Shown here: in pieces, positions 25,807-33,742 of the stretch
Position numbering within the stretch: position 1 is the first letter of the stretch
Layout: the number at the start of each line of letters is the position of its first letter
NCBI RefSeq assembly: GCF_013386585.1
Contig: NZ_JACARO010000042.1
Span: forward strand, 1-64,000
Source: Pseudomonas sp. P7548
Lineage (GTDB): Bacteria > Pseudomonadota > Gammaproteobacteria > Pseudomonadales > Pseudomonadaceae
Length of the DNA: 64,000 bases
Direction: 5' to 3'
Made by a program: the position numbers and the translations under genes
Notes under the pieces: generated by a model
Databases searched by the model: none
What the model was told of the DNA's origin: nothing
Seen by the model: only the letters and a program-made list of their open reading frames with translations

Positions 25807-25820
25807 CACCCGATAGGGTG
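25807..25820. promoter_or_regulatory. Dyad CACCC-GATA-GGGTG in the divergent promoter
   Basis: Perfect five-base arms around GATA lie between the divergent luxR-type and monooxygenase genes. It is a candidate operator half of the LuxR-type regulator, by position and symmetry only. Confidence 0.35.
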
Positions 25821-25854
25821 AGCCTGCATTCGATATTTATGCTCACTTCCCAGC

Positions 25855-25872
25855 TTAATAATATTTTATTAA
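25855..25872. promoter_or_regulatory. 18-base A+T dyad TTAATAA-TATT-TTATTAA
   Basis: A perfect dyad with seven-base arms lies 71 bases before the monooxygenase start in an otherwise G+C-rich genome. It may be an operator, or contain the -10 region of one of the divergent promoters. Confidence 0.4.
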
Positions 25873-25942
25873 AAACCGCCCTCCCCCTAGCCTTGAAGTC
25901 ATGCCCAAGCTGAATCCAACTGCATTACGCAAGGACAGACAC

Positions 25943-27232
25943 ATGACCCAAGCAATAACAAAAATAGACACCCTCGTCGTGGGAGCCGGTCAGGCTGGCG
26001 TGGCCATGAGCGAGCACTTGAGCAAGCAAGGTGTGCCGCACCTGGTGCTGGAGCGCAGCCGCATTGCCGAGCGCTGGCGCACCGGGCGCTGGGATTCGCT
26101 GGTGGCGAACGGCCCGGCCTGGCATGACCGTTTTCCGGGGCTGGCATTCGATGACGTCGCCGACGATGCATTCGCGCCCAAAGAACGCGTCGCGGATTAC
26201 TTCGAAGCCTATGCACGCAAATTCAACGCGCCGATTCGTACCGGTGTGGACGTCACCTCCGTGGTGCGCAATGTCGGCCGCCCAGGCTTTACCGTGCACA
26301 CCAGCGAAGGCGTGATTGAGGCCAACCGCGTCGTCGCGGCGACCGGGCCGTTCCAGAAGCCGGTGATCCCGGCCATCGCCCCCAAAGACACGGCGCTGCA
26401 CCAGATCCACTCCGCCGACTACCGCAACCCGGCACAACTGCCAGCCGGTGCCGTGCTGGTGGTGGGCGCCGGTTCGTCCGGCGTGCAGATTGCCGATGAG
26501 CTGCAGCGCTCCGGGCGCCAGGTGTACCTGTCGGTCGGCGCCCACGACCGCCCGCCTCGCGCCTACCGCAACCGCGACTTCTGCTGGTGGCTCGGTGTGC
26601 TCGGCGAATGGGACCAAGCGGCCATGAAGCCCGGGCGCGAACACGTGACCATCGCGGTCAGCGGTGCCCACGGCGGCAAGACCATCGACTTCCGTGAACT
26701 GGCCCAGCAAGGCATGACCCTGGTCGGCCTCACCCAGTCGTTCAATGGCAGCGTCGCCACGTTCCAGCCGAACCTGGTGGACAACCTGGCCCGTGGCGAT
26801 GAGAACTACCTGGCCCTGCTGGATGCCGCCGATGCCTACATCGAACGCAACGGCCTGGACCTGCCACTGGAACCCGAAGCGCGCCGCGTGTTCCCCGACG
26901 CCGAGTGCATCAAGCAGCCGATCCTGGAGCTGGACCTGGTCGCGGCCGGCATCACCTCGATCATCTGGGCCACCGGCTTTGCCGTGGACTACAGCTGGCT
27001 GAAAGTCGAGGCCTTCGACGCCGCCGGCAAGCCAGCGCACCAGCGCGGGGTCTCCACCGAAGCCGGGATCTACTTCCTCGGTTTGCCGTGGCAGTCGCGC
27101 CGTGGCTCGTCGTTTATCTGGGGGGTGTGGCACGACGCCAAATACGTGGCCGACCACATCGCCATCCAGCGCCAATACCTTGAATACCGCGAAGCCGCCC
27201 CGGTGGTTCGCCAGTCCCCTGTCAGCGCCTGA
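25943..27232 (+). CDS. Flavin-containing monooxygenase (class B, FMO-like)
   Basis: 429 residues. The FAD motif GAGQAG is near residues 14-19, and a second dinucleotide motif 'VVGAGSSGVQIADEL' binds NADPH. The region 'FQKPVIPAIAPKDTALHQIH' followed by SADY resembles the FMO fingerprint FxGxxxHxxxY, and 'IIWATGFAVDYSWL' is the usual C-terminal ATG motif. Such enzymes oxygenate N or S atoms, or ketones. ATG 25943 follows AAGGA. It heads an operon with Rid, DUF1028 and an M20 deacetylase, so it probably starts the breakdown of a nitrogenous compound. The substrate is not known. Confidence 0.85.
   Translation: MTQAITKIDTLVVGAGQAGVAMSEHLSKQGVPHLVLERSRIAERWRTGRWDSLVANGPAWHDRFPGLAFDDVADDAFAPKERVADYFEAYARKFNAPIRTGVDVTSVVRNVGRPGFTVHTSEGVIEANRVVAATGPFQKPVIPAIAPKDTALHQIHSADYRNPAQLPAGAVLVVGAGSSGVQIADELQRSGRQVYLSVGAHDRPPRAYRNRDFCWWLGVLGEWDQAAMKPGREHVTIAVSGAHGGKTIDFRELAQQGMTLVGLTQSFNGSVATFQPNLVDNLARGDENYLALLDAADAYIERNGLDLPLEPEARRVFPDAECIKQPILELDLVAAGITSIIWATGFAVDYSWLKVEAFDAAGKPAHQRGVSTEAGIYFLGLPWQSRRGSSFIWGVWHDAKYVADHIAIQRQYLEYREAAPVVRQSPVSA
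25954..25961 (+). promoter_or_regulatory. Possible Hfq/Crc CA motif at the monooxygenase start
   Basis: AATAACAA, in the fourth to seventh codons, matches AANAANAA. It suggests catabolite repression control of the operon, as for the divergent permease. Confidence 0.4.
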
Positions 27233-27256
27233 TCACTTATTGCCGGAGTTTTTTTG

Positions 27257-27667
27257 ATGCCTACTCACACTCGCATCCGCATGTTCAACACCAAGGAAAC
27301 CTACCCCAACCAGAGCCTGGACAACGACCTCTGCCAAGCCGTGCGCGCCGGCAACACCGTGTATGTGCGCGGCCAGGTGGGCACCGATTTCGAGGGCAAC
27401 CTGATCGGCCTCGGCGATCCGCGTGCCCAGGCCGAACAGGCGATGAAAAACGTCAAGCAACTGCTGGAAGAAGCCGGCTCCGACCTGTCGCACATCGTCA
27501 AGACCACCACCTACCTGATCGACCCGCGCTACCGCGAGCCGGTGTACCAGGAAGTCGGCAAGTGGCTCAAGGGCGTGTTCCCGATTTCCACCGGGTTGGT
27601 GGTGTCGGCCCTCGGCCAGCCCCAGTGGCTGATGGAAATTGATGTGATCGCGGTTATTCCCGAATAA
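27257..27667 (+). CDS. Rid family protein (RidA-like, without the catalytic Arg)
   Basis: 136 residues of the YjgF/YER057c/UK114 fold ('VYVRGQVGTDFEGNLIGLGDPRAQAEQAMKNVKQLLEEAG'). Archetypal RidA enzymes hydrolyse reactive imines/enamines and use an Arg in a P-A-R-T motif; here the position reads P-I-S-T, so that Arg is Ser. This places it with the non-RidA Rid subgroups, whose activity is not established. It lies 24 bases after the monooxygenase and 11 before DUF1028, clearly in one operon. Confidence 0.85.
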   Translation: MPTHTRIRMFNTKETYPNQSLDNDLCQAVRAGNTVYVRGQVGTDFEGNLIGLGDPRAQAEQAMKNVKQLLEEAGSDLSHIVKTTTYLIDPRYREPVYQEVGKWLKGVFPISTGLVVSALGQPQWLMEIDVIAVIPE

Positions 27668-27678
27668 GGAGCGCCACC

Positions 27679-28356
27679 ATGACCTTTTCAATCGTCGCCC
27701 GTTGCGCCGAGACCGGCCAGCTAGGCATCGCCATCAGCTCATCGAGCATTGCCGTAGGTGCCCGCTGCCCATGGCTGCGGCCCGGCGTGGGCGCGGTGTC
27801 GACCCAGAACATCACCCTGCCGGCCCTGGGCCCGGACGTGCTCGATTGGCTGGAACAGGGCCTGGCCCCGGCTGAGGCCATCGATAAAGCATTGACGAGC
27901 AACGGCTACAGCCAATACCGGCAACTGACGGCGATTGATCACCTGGGCCGCACCGTGCATTTCAGCGGCAGTGAAACCTTGGGCACCCACCATGCGGTCT
28001 CCGGTGAGCAGTGTGTGGCGGCAGGCAACATGCTCGCCGACCGCGCGGTGATCCAGGCCATGGTCACGGCGTTTGAAAGCGGCGAAGGCCAATTGGCGGA
28101 TCGCCTGTTGGCCGCGATGCACGCCGCCATCGCCGCCGGTGGCGAAGCCGGCCCGGTGCACTCGGCGGCGCTGGTGGTGGTGGGCGAGCTGACCTGGCCG
28201 ATCATCAACCTGCGGGTGGATTGGGCCGATGAGCAACCTATCGCCGCGCTGCAAAAACTCTGGGATGCCTACTGCCCGCAAGTGCAGGACTACATCGACC
28301 GCGCCCTCGCCCCCGATCGGTCGCCGGGCTACGGCGTGGCCGGAGACGACCGATGA
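27679..28356 (+). CDS. DUF1028 family protein
   Basis: 225 residues. The N-terminus 'MTFSIVARCAETGQLGIAISSSSIAVGARCPW' and 'GVGAVSTQN' are characteristic of DUF1028, a family related in fold to Ntn hydrolases. An AAGGAG site precedes ATG 27679. The stop overlaps the next start by 4 bases (ATGA), so it is coupled to the M20 deacetylase. DUF1028 genes often sit beside Rid genes; an amide-hydrolase role is inference. Confidence 0.85.
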   Translation: MTFSIVARCAETGQLGIAISSSSIAVGARCPWLRPGVGAVSTQNITLPALGPDVLDWLEQGLAPAEAIDKALTSNGYSQYRQLTAIDHLGRTVHFSGSETLGTHHAVSGEQCVAAGNMLADRAVIQAMVTAFESGEGQLADRLLAAMHAAIAAGGEAGPVHSAALVVVGELTWPIINLRVDWADEQPIAALQKLWDAYCPQVQDYIDRALAPDRSPGYGVAGDDR

Positions 28357-29498
28357 GCCGCAGCCGCCAACTGCTGCAGACGCTGGTGGGGTTCGACACC
28401 ACCAGCCGCGAGTCGAACCTGCAGTTGATCGAGTTCGTGCGCGATTACCTGGCCGGTTTCGGCGTGGCCAGCGAGCTGATCTACAACGAGGAACGCAGCA
28501 AGGCCAACCTGTTCGCCAGCATCGGCCCGGCTGAGTTGCCGGGGATTGTGCTGTCGGGCCATACCGACGTGGTGCCGGTGGATGGGCAGCCGTGGACGCT
28601 GCCGCCCTTTGAGCTGACCGAACGCGACGGCAAACTGTTTGGCCGTGGCACAGCGGACATGAAGGGCTACATCGCCTGCGTGCTGGCGCTGGTGCCGGCG
28701 TTGGTCGAGGCGACTTTGCGCCTGCCGGTGCATATCGCGCTGTCGTATGACGAGGAAGTCGGTTGCCTGGGTGTACGTTCGTTGCTCGCCGTACTGGAGC
28801 AACGGCCGGTGAAACCGATGCTGTGCATCATCGGCGAACCGACCGAACTCAAGCCGGTGCTGGGCCACAAGGGCAAGCTCGCCATGCGTTGTGACGTGCA
28901 TGGCGAGGCGTGCCATTCGGCGTATGCGCCTTACGGGGTGAATGCGATTGAACACGCCGCTGACTTGATAGGTGAACTGGGGCGGATTGGGCAGCGGCTG
29001 CGAGACACCCGGGATGCGCGGTTTGACCCGCCGTTCAGCACCGTGCAAATAGGGGTGATCAGCGGCGGCAAGGCCTTGAACATCGTGCCGGCCGATTGCC
29101 GATTTGATTTCGAGGTGCGGGCGTTGCCGTCCCAGGACCCAGGCGAAGTGGCGATTGAACTGAAGGCGTACGCCGAACAACACGTATTGCCGCGCATGCA
29201 GGCGGTGAGCGCGCAGAGTGCAATCCGCTTTACCGAACTGTCGGCGTACCCCGGCTTGGTCACCGACGAGCGCAGCCAGGCGGCGGAGTTGATTGCAGCG
29301 TTCTCGGGCTCGCGGGATTTTGGCACCGTGGCGTTTGGCACCGAAGGCGGGTTGTTTGACGCCAAGGGCATTCCCACGGTGGTGTGCGGGCCTGGGAGCA
29401 TGGACCAGGGGCATAAGCCGGATGAGTTTGTGAGGGTGGAACAGCTTCAAGGCTGCGATGAAATGCTGCAGCGGATGCTGGATTCGATCCGCACCTGA
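28353..29498 (+). CDS. M20 family deacetylase, acetylornithine deacetylase (ArgE)-like
   Basis: 381 residues. The zinc-peptidase motifs are present: 'LSGHTDVVPVDG' (His, Asp), 'GRGTADMKG' (Asp), 'YDEEVGCLG' (Glu pair), 'IIGEPTEL' and 'GPGSMDQGHKPDEF' (His). ArgE removes the acetyl group from N2-acetylornithine. Pseudomonas usually makes arginine by the acetyl-recycling route, so this copy is more likely catabolic, deacylating the pathway intermediate. It is the last gene of the monooxygenase operon and is followed by a REP pair. Confidence 0.85.
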   Translation: MSRSRQLLQTLVGFDTTSRESNLQLIEFVRDYLAGFGVASELIYNEERSKANLFASIGPAELPGIVLSGHTDVVPVDGQPWTLPPFELTERDGKLFGRGTADMKGYIACVLALVPALVEATLRLPVHIALSYDEEVGCLGVRSLLAVLEQRPVKPMLCIIGEPTELKPVLGHKGKLAMRCDVHGEACHSAYAPYGVNAIEHAADLIGELGRIGQRLRDTRDARFDPPFSTVQIGVISGGKALNIVPADCRFDFEVRALPSQDPGEVAIELKAYAEQHVLPRMQAVSAQSAIRFTELSAYPGLVTDERSQAAELIAAFSGSRDFGTVAFGTEGGLFDAKGIPTVVCGPGSMDQGHKPDEFVRVEQLQGCDEMLQRMLDSIRT

Positions 29499-29530
29499 GC
29501 CGAACACCGGCCCGTCACTCAATGCAAAAC

Positions 29531-29626
29531 CCTGTGGGAGCCGGGCTTGCCCGCGATAACGGTATAACGGTCATATGCTGGTTGACTGATACAGCGCGAT
29601 CGCCGGCAAGCCGGCTCCTACATGGG
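29531..29626. repeat. REP/REPIN inverted pair, TGTGGGAGCCGGG class
   Basis: Two inverted units (left TGTGGGAGCCGGGCTTGCC, right GGCAAGCCGGCTCCTACA) with a roughly 55-base spacer lie downstream of the M20 gene and just before the first hrp box region. Confidence 0.85.
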
Positions 29627-29679
29627 TTGGTGTTGGCCTGTAAGCGAAATGTCTCGATTCACTTGCCAAATGCCGCTCA

Positions 29680-29708
29680 GGAACCGAGCGCATTGACCCA
29701 ACCACCCA
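29680..29708 (+). promoter_or_regulatory. HrpL-type promoter (hrp box)
   Basis: GGAACC at 29680-29685, a 16-base spacer, then CCACCCA at 29702-29708. This is a perfect match to the hrp box GGAACC-N15/16-CCACNNA recognised by the ECF sigma factor HrpL, which drives type III secretion genes in Pseudomonas. The box ends 51 bases before ATG 29760. The second box near 33.66 kb has the same spacer length and the same distance to its gene. Confidence 0.8.
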
Positions 29709-29759
29709 CGAAAGCGGCTCATTTGCCACCCAAAATCCAACCATTTCGTGGGTATTTCT

Positions 29760-30152
29760 ATGTCCGGTATTTCATCTCTTTCGTCTAGCACGAGCCCCCT
29801 ACCCCTTCAGGCCGCACCTGAAGCGCTGCGCATGCGCCCCGCGCCGGGCACGACAGATACGTCAAACGCTCGATTCACGGTGACATTTAGTGATCAGTTC
29901 GAAGCCAAGGAAATTTTCACTGAACTGGCCAGAAAGAAAGCCATTGGTGTAGAACTCAAGTCCGACGACTTGGACTACCTTGACTTGGGTGATGGGGCAC
30001 AACTGCATGTGACCTTCGATTTCCGTTTCAAACCCAATGGCCCCAACGGCACCTTCAGCCCTGCCTTGCAGATGAGAATCGACGACTTTCGCCGAGAGTT
30101 CCAACAGGAGCTGCAGCAGGCGGGTATCAGGAACTACGCCCCAGAAAGCTGA
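29760..30152 (+). CDS. Small putative type III secreted protein, paralogue of the gene at 33743
   Basis: 130 residues, no signal peptide or membrane helix. The N-terminus 'MSGISSLSSSTSPLPLQ' is Ser/Pro-rich, has an aliphatic residue at position 4 and no acidic residue in the first 12. These are features of Pseudomonas type III export signals. The C-terminal half ('VTFDFRFKPNGPNGTFSP' then an amphipathic helix ending 'LQQAGIRNYAPES') matches the protein encoded at 33743 at about 18 of 42 positions. A perfect hrp box lies 51 bases upstream. No known effector family was recognised. A chaperone or accessory secreted protein are alternatives. Confidence 0.7.
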   Translation: MSGISSLSSSTSPLPLQAAPEALRMRPAPGTTDTSNARFTVTFSDQFEAKEIFTELARKKAIGVELKSDDLDYLDLGDGAQLHVTFDFRFKPNGPNGTFSPALQMRIDDFRREFQQELQQAGIRNYAPES

Positions 30153-30190
30153 CAGTTGCCCCACCGTGACACATGCCTGAAACGCCTTCC

Positions 30191-30285
30191 CCGTAGGAGC
30201 CGGCTTGCCGGCGATGGCGGTGCCTCAGCCAGCACAGTGGTTGGCTGACATACCGCTATCGCTGGCAAGCCAGCGCCTACAGGGG
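30191..30285. repeat. REP/REPIN inverted pair, GTAGGAGCCGGC class
   Basis: Two inverted units (left GTAGGAGCCGGCTTGCCGGC, right GCTGGCAAGCCAGCGCCTAC) lie between the small effector-like gene and the convergent LysR gene. They fill most of the 140-base gap. Confidence 0.85.
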
Positions 30286-30292
30286 ATTTGTG

Positions 30293-31204
30293 TTAGCAGA
30301 GAAGTCTTGCGAGTTCTTCACGGCAGTAATCCACAAACAATTGCACCGGTTTGGTCAGCGGCGCCCGCCGCAGCCACACGGCCGACAAACCCGAGCCGGT
30401 CACGGTCTCGGCCAACGGCACACACACCACCTTCTGCCCGTCGTAGGTGTACTCGGTGAACGGCTTGGTCACCAGGATCGAAAACCCGAACCCGCGCCCC
30501 ACCATCCCGCGCACCATCTCGATGGACGGCGAACTGAACACAATATTCGGCGTCAGCCCGCGCTCTTCAAAGATGCTCACGAAGTACGTGCGGCTTGGCA
30601 GTACGTCGAGCAAGATCATCGGTTCCAGCACCAGGTCCGCCAGCGAGACCTTGGCCTGTTGTGCAAAACGGTGATCAGCCGGCAGCAACGCGTAAGGCTG
30701 CTGCGGCGGCATCAGCGGCGTGGTTTCGATGGTGCCGCCCAGGTCGTGCTCGAACAGCATCGCCACGTCGATACTGCCCGCCGTCAGCGCCTGCACCAGT
30801 TCTTGCTGCTCGCCGTCGCGGATGCGGATTTCCACCCCCGGCCAGAGCGCCTTGAACCCGGCGATCAAGCGCGGCAGGTACAACGGCGCCACGGTTTCAA
30901 AGCAGCCGATATCGATCTGCCCGGCCACCACATCATTGTCGGCCAGGGCGTTCTGCTCGAACTCGTGGGCCACCCGCAACAGCTCCAGCGCCTTGCGATA
31001 AAACCGCGCGCCGCTGGGCGTCAGCGACACGCCCTGGGCGTGATGGCGGATAAACAGCTGCACGCCAAAACTGTCTTCCAACTGCTTGATGGCGGTAGAG
31101 ACCGACGGCTGCGCGATATAGAGCTTGCGCGAGGCCTCGGCGACGCTGCCGCACTCGGCCGTTGTGACAAAATATCTGAGTTGGCGCAGGTTGTAGGCAG
31201 CCAT
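30293..31204 (-). CDS. LysR family transcriptional regulator
   Basis: 303 residues with the N-terminal LysR helix-turn-helix ('GSVAEASRKLYIAQPSVSTAIKQLEDSFG') and a full effector domain. ATG 31204 is preceded by GGAGG. It is divergent from the NCS1 permease, with about 218 bases between starts, so it is probably its regulator. The ligand may be the permease substrate (a nucleobase or related compound), which is inference. Confidence 0.9.
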   Translation of the reverse strand: MAAYNLRQLRYFVTTAECGSVAEASRKLYIAQPSVSTAIKQLEDSFGVQLFIRHHAQGVSLTPSGARFYRKALELLRVAHEFEQNALADNDVVAGQIDIGCFETVAPLYLPRLIAGFKALWPGVEIRIRDGEQQELVQALTAGSIDVAMLFEHDLGGTIETTPLMPPQQPYALLPADHRFAQQAKVSLADLVLEPMILLDVLPSRTYFVSIFEERGLTPNIVFSSPSIEMVRGMVGRGFGFSILVTKPFTEYTYDGQKVVCVPLAETVTGSGLSAVWLRRAPLTKPVQLFVDYCREELARLLC

Positions 31205-31385
31205 CGGAACCTCCAGAAACGCGGGACTTCGCCCATAGACACAGGTAGGCAACATACCGGAGCACGCTCACGCGCGAGCTATATTTTTTAAGGTCTATAG
31301 CAACAAACTTACTAATTTACCTCCCTGCGCCCATTGCAGATGATCACTCCAACAACAAAGCGCCCGCCCGTGCGGCGCACAGCGA

Positions 31386-31401
31386 AGTACGTCAACGTAC
31401 T
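31386..31401. promoter_or_regulatory. Dyad AGTACG-TCAA-CGTACT in the permease leader
   Basis: Perfect six-base arms around TCAA lie 21 bases before the NCS1 permease start, between it and the divergent LysR gene. It is either an operator or a small leader hairpin just ahead of the ribosome site. Confidence 0.35.
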
Positions 31402-31422
31402 CACCTTGCCTTGGAGCTCGTC

Positions 31423-32838
31423 ATGGTTACCACTGCAACATCCTCCGCCCCGCTCATCGAAAAACACACGATAGGATACGTGCCCCCGGAAGATCGCCAT
31501 GGAAAGGTAAGAGACCTGTTCACCCTGTGGTTCGGCGGCAACATCGCACCACTGCCGATCGTCACCGGCGCATTGGGTGTGCAACTGTTCCACCTGAACC
31601 TGCTATGGGGCATCGTCGCGATCCTCGTCGGCCACCTGGTCGGCGGCGTGCTGATGGCGTTGCACTCAGCCCAGGGCCCGCAAATGGGCATCCCGCAGAT
31701 GATCCAGAGCCGCGCCCAGTTCGGCTCCCTCGGCGCCCTGCTGGTGGTGGTGATCGCCGGCGTCATGTACATCGGTTTCTTCGCCTCCAACATCGTGCTG
31801 GCGGGTAAATCCCTGCACGGCGTGGTCGACAGCGTGCCGGTGCCCGTAGGCATCGTGATCGGTGCCATTGGCTCGGGCATCATCGGCATCATCGGCTACC
31901 GCTTCATCCACGTGCTCAACCGCATCGGCACCTGGGTGCTCGGCGCCGGCATTGTGCTGGGCTTCGGCTACATCTTCACCCACGTACAGACCACCGATTT
32001 CCTGACCCGCGGCGAATTCAACATCTCCGGCTGGTTGGCGACCGTGTCGTTGGCGGCCCTTTGGCAAATCGCCTTCGCCCCCTACGTGTCGGACTACTCC
32101 CGCTACCTGCCAGCCGACGTACCGGTGGCGTCGACCTTCTGGACCACCTACCTGGGCTCTGCCCTGGGCTCCAGCCTGGCCTTCATCTTCGGCGCCGTTG
32201 CCGTGCTCGCCACGCCCGTGGGCATGGACACCATGGACGCCGTCAAACTCGCCACCGGCGCCATCGGCCCGCTGATGCTGGTGCTGTTTTTGCTCAGCGT
32301 GATCAGCCACAACGCCCTCAACCTGTACGGCGCCGTGCTGTCGATCATCACCCTGATCCAGACCTTCGCCTACCGCTGGATCCCCACGGCCAAGAGCCGC
32401 GCGGTGATCTCCACCCTGGTGCTGGCCGCCTGCGCCATTGCCGCGGTATTCGCCTCCAAGGACTTCATCGGCCACTTCGTCGACATGGTGCTGGTGCTGC
32501 TGGTGGTACTGGTGCCGTGGACGGCAATCAACCTGATCGACTTCTATGCGATCCACAAAGGCAAATACGATATTGCCTCGATCTTCCGCGTGGATGGCGG
32601 GATCTACGGCAAGTACAACCCACAGGCGCTGCTGGCGTACGCGGTGGGGATTGCGGTACAGATTCCGTTCATGAACACGCCGCTGTACGTGGGGCCGATC
32701 TCGGCACACATTAATGGCGCGGATTTGTCGTGGGTGGTGGGGTTGGTGGTGACGTCGCCGTTGTATTTCTGGTTGGCGAGTCGGGACAGTGCGTATAAAC
32801 GCAGGATGGAAGGGGGGAAGTTGGTGAGTGGGGTTTGA
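31423..32838 (+). CDS. NCS1 family cytosine/purine/hydantoin permease
   Basis: 471 residues with about 12 transmembrane helices. Family features are 'FTLWFGGNIAPLPIVTGALG' in helix 1, 'GPQMGIPQMIQSRAQFG' after helix 2, and 'YVSDYSRYLP' before helix 6. NCS1 carriers import nucleobases, allantoin, hydantoins or vitamins with H+ or Na+. ATG 31423 follows TTGGAG. No catabolic gene follows it; it ends at a terminator. The substrate is open. Confidence 0.88.
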   Translation: MVTTATSSAPLIEKHTIGYVPPEDRHGKVRDLFTLWFGGNIAPLPIVTGALGVQLFHLNLLWGIVAILVGHLVGGVLMALHSAQGPQMGIPQMIQSRAQFGSLGALLVVVIAGVMYIGFFASNIVLAGKSLHGVVDSVPVPVGIVIGAIGSGIIGIIGYRFIHVLNRIGTWVLGAGIVLGFGYIFTHVQTTDFLTRGEFNISGWLATVSLAALWQIAFAPYVSDYSRYLPADVPVASTFWTTYLGSALGSSLAFIFGAVAVLATPVGMDTMDAVKLATGAIGPLMLVLFLLSVISHNALNLYGAVLSIITLIQTFAYRWIPTAKSRAVISTLVLAACAIAAVFASKDFIGHFVDMVLVLLVVLVPWTAINLIDFYAIHKGKYDIASIFRVDGGIYGKYNPQALLAYAVGIAVQIPFMNTPLYVGPISAHINGADLSWVVGLVVTSPLYFWLASRDSAYKRRMEGGKLVSGV

Positions 32839-32874
32839 ATCAACTGCCTGTAGCGTTTAAATCGAGATGAATGG

Positions 32875-32920
32875 AACCACTCTCATTGTGGCTTTAAGGC
32901 CAAGACGTGAGTGGTTTTTT
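32875..32920 (+). terminator. Rho-independent terminator after the NCS1 permease
   Basis: Perfect eight-base arms AACCACTC and GAGTGGTT enclose a loop that holds a further weak stem, and the right arm runs into a T6 tract. It lies 36 bases after the permease stop. Confidence 0.75.
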
Positions 32921-32931
32921 ATTTGATCCAC

Positions 32932-33606
32932 CTAACTAACTCCCGCCGCATCGACTGCAATACGTACAATCTCCAATAGGCCACTGATCAGCGAGGCAAC
33001 CACCCCTGAGTAACAAATTGCAGCCACTATCACACCCAGTTCGAAACAAGCGAACCTAGGAAACCCTTCCAACTTACACTCTTTATGAACAAGCAACCTT
33101 ATCATCTGCTGGCGAGGAAGATGATAAATCAGACCCATGACATCCAACTGCCGAAATACCCTGACTATCGCCACCCCTCCCGCACAGACAAACATTAAAA
33201 CATACAGAACATGTTTAAATTCACTGTATTCCCCTCCAAGACTGGACGGAGGCATGGAAGTATAAGTACTGGCCAATGCAAAAAAAGCAGCTTGTGAAAA
33301 GTAAATGCCCCCTGCGAACAATACAGACGTCGCCACCAATGCCACTGACACCCGTATCAATTTCTTCCGCAGGCCAACGCTGTAGCGCGTATAAGAGCGC
33401 TGACTCTCGATAAGCAAAAAAGAAAACACCGTGGTACTGGCAGCAATAAGCCAATCTATATAATTAACTCCAGTTTTCGAAACCGCCAGCGCACCCACAA
33501 AAGTGAGTGCCCGACTAAAAAATTTCCACATAATCCGTCGATCTTCACTTAAACCAGCCCAATAACCTTCAGTAATACCAAGTTTTTTACTGCGATTACT
33601 CCCCAT
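32932..33606 (-). CDS. A+T-rich membrane protein of unknown function
   Basis: 224 residues with about four predicted transmembrane stretches ('ALTFVGALAVSKTG', 'LIAASTTVFSFLLI', 'VSVALVATSVLFAGGIYF', 'HVLYVLMFVCAGGVAIV') and a hydrophobic C-terminus. GGGAGGG precedes ATG 33606. Its base composition is clearly lower in G+C than its neighbours and its codon use is atypical, suggesting acquisition by transfer. It lies between the two hrp-box genes and points away from the second. No family was recognised. Confidence 0.65.
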   Translation of the reverse strand: MGSNRSKKLGITEGYWAGLSEDRRIMWKFFSRALTFVGALAVSKTGVNYIDWLIAASTTVFSFLLIESQRSYTRYSVGLRKKLIRVSVALVATSVLFAGGIYFSQAAFFALASTYTSMPPSSLGGEYSEFKHVLYVLMFVCAGGVAIVRVFRQLDVMGLIYHLPRQQMIRLLVHKECKLEGFPRFACFELGVIVAAICYSGVVASLISGLLEIVRIAVDAAGVS

Positions 33607-33662
33607 CTACCCTCCCTTTAATCTGCCTTTGGTTGCTTCTGGATAAGACGGGTGAGCCGATT

Positions 33663-33691
33663 GGAACTAACCCCACCCAACGAACCACAGA
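33663..33691 (+). promoter_or_regulatory. HrpL-type promoter (hrp box), one mismatch
   Basis: GGAACT at 33663-33668, a 16-base spacer, then CCACAGA at 33685-33691. One base differs from the hrp box GGAACC-N16-CCACNNA. The box ends exactly 51 bases before ATG 33743, the same distance as for the paralogous gene at 29760. Confidence 0.7.
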
Positions 33692-33742
33692 CTCAACTGG
33701 CCAAGCACCCGCTTTGGCATCATTAAGTTACGAGTATCCAAC

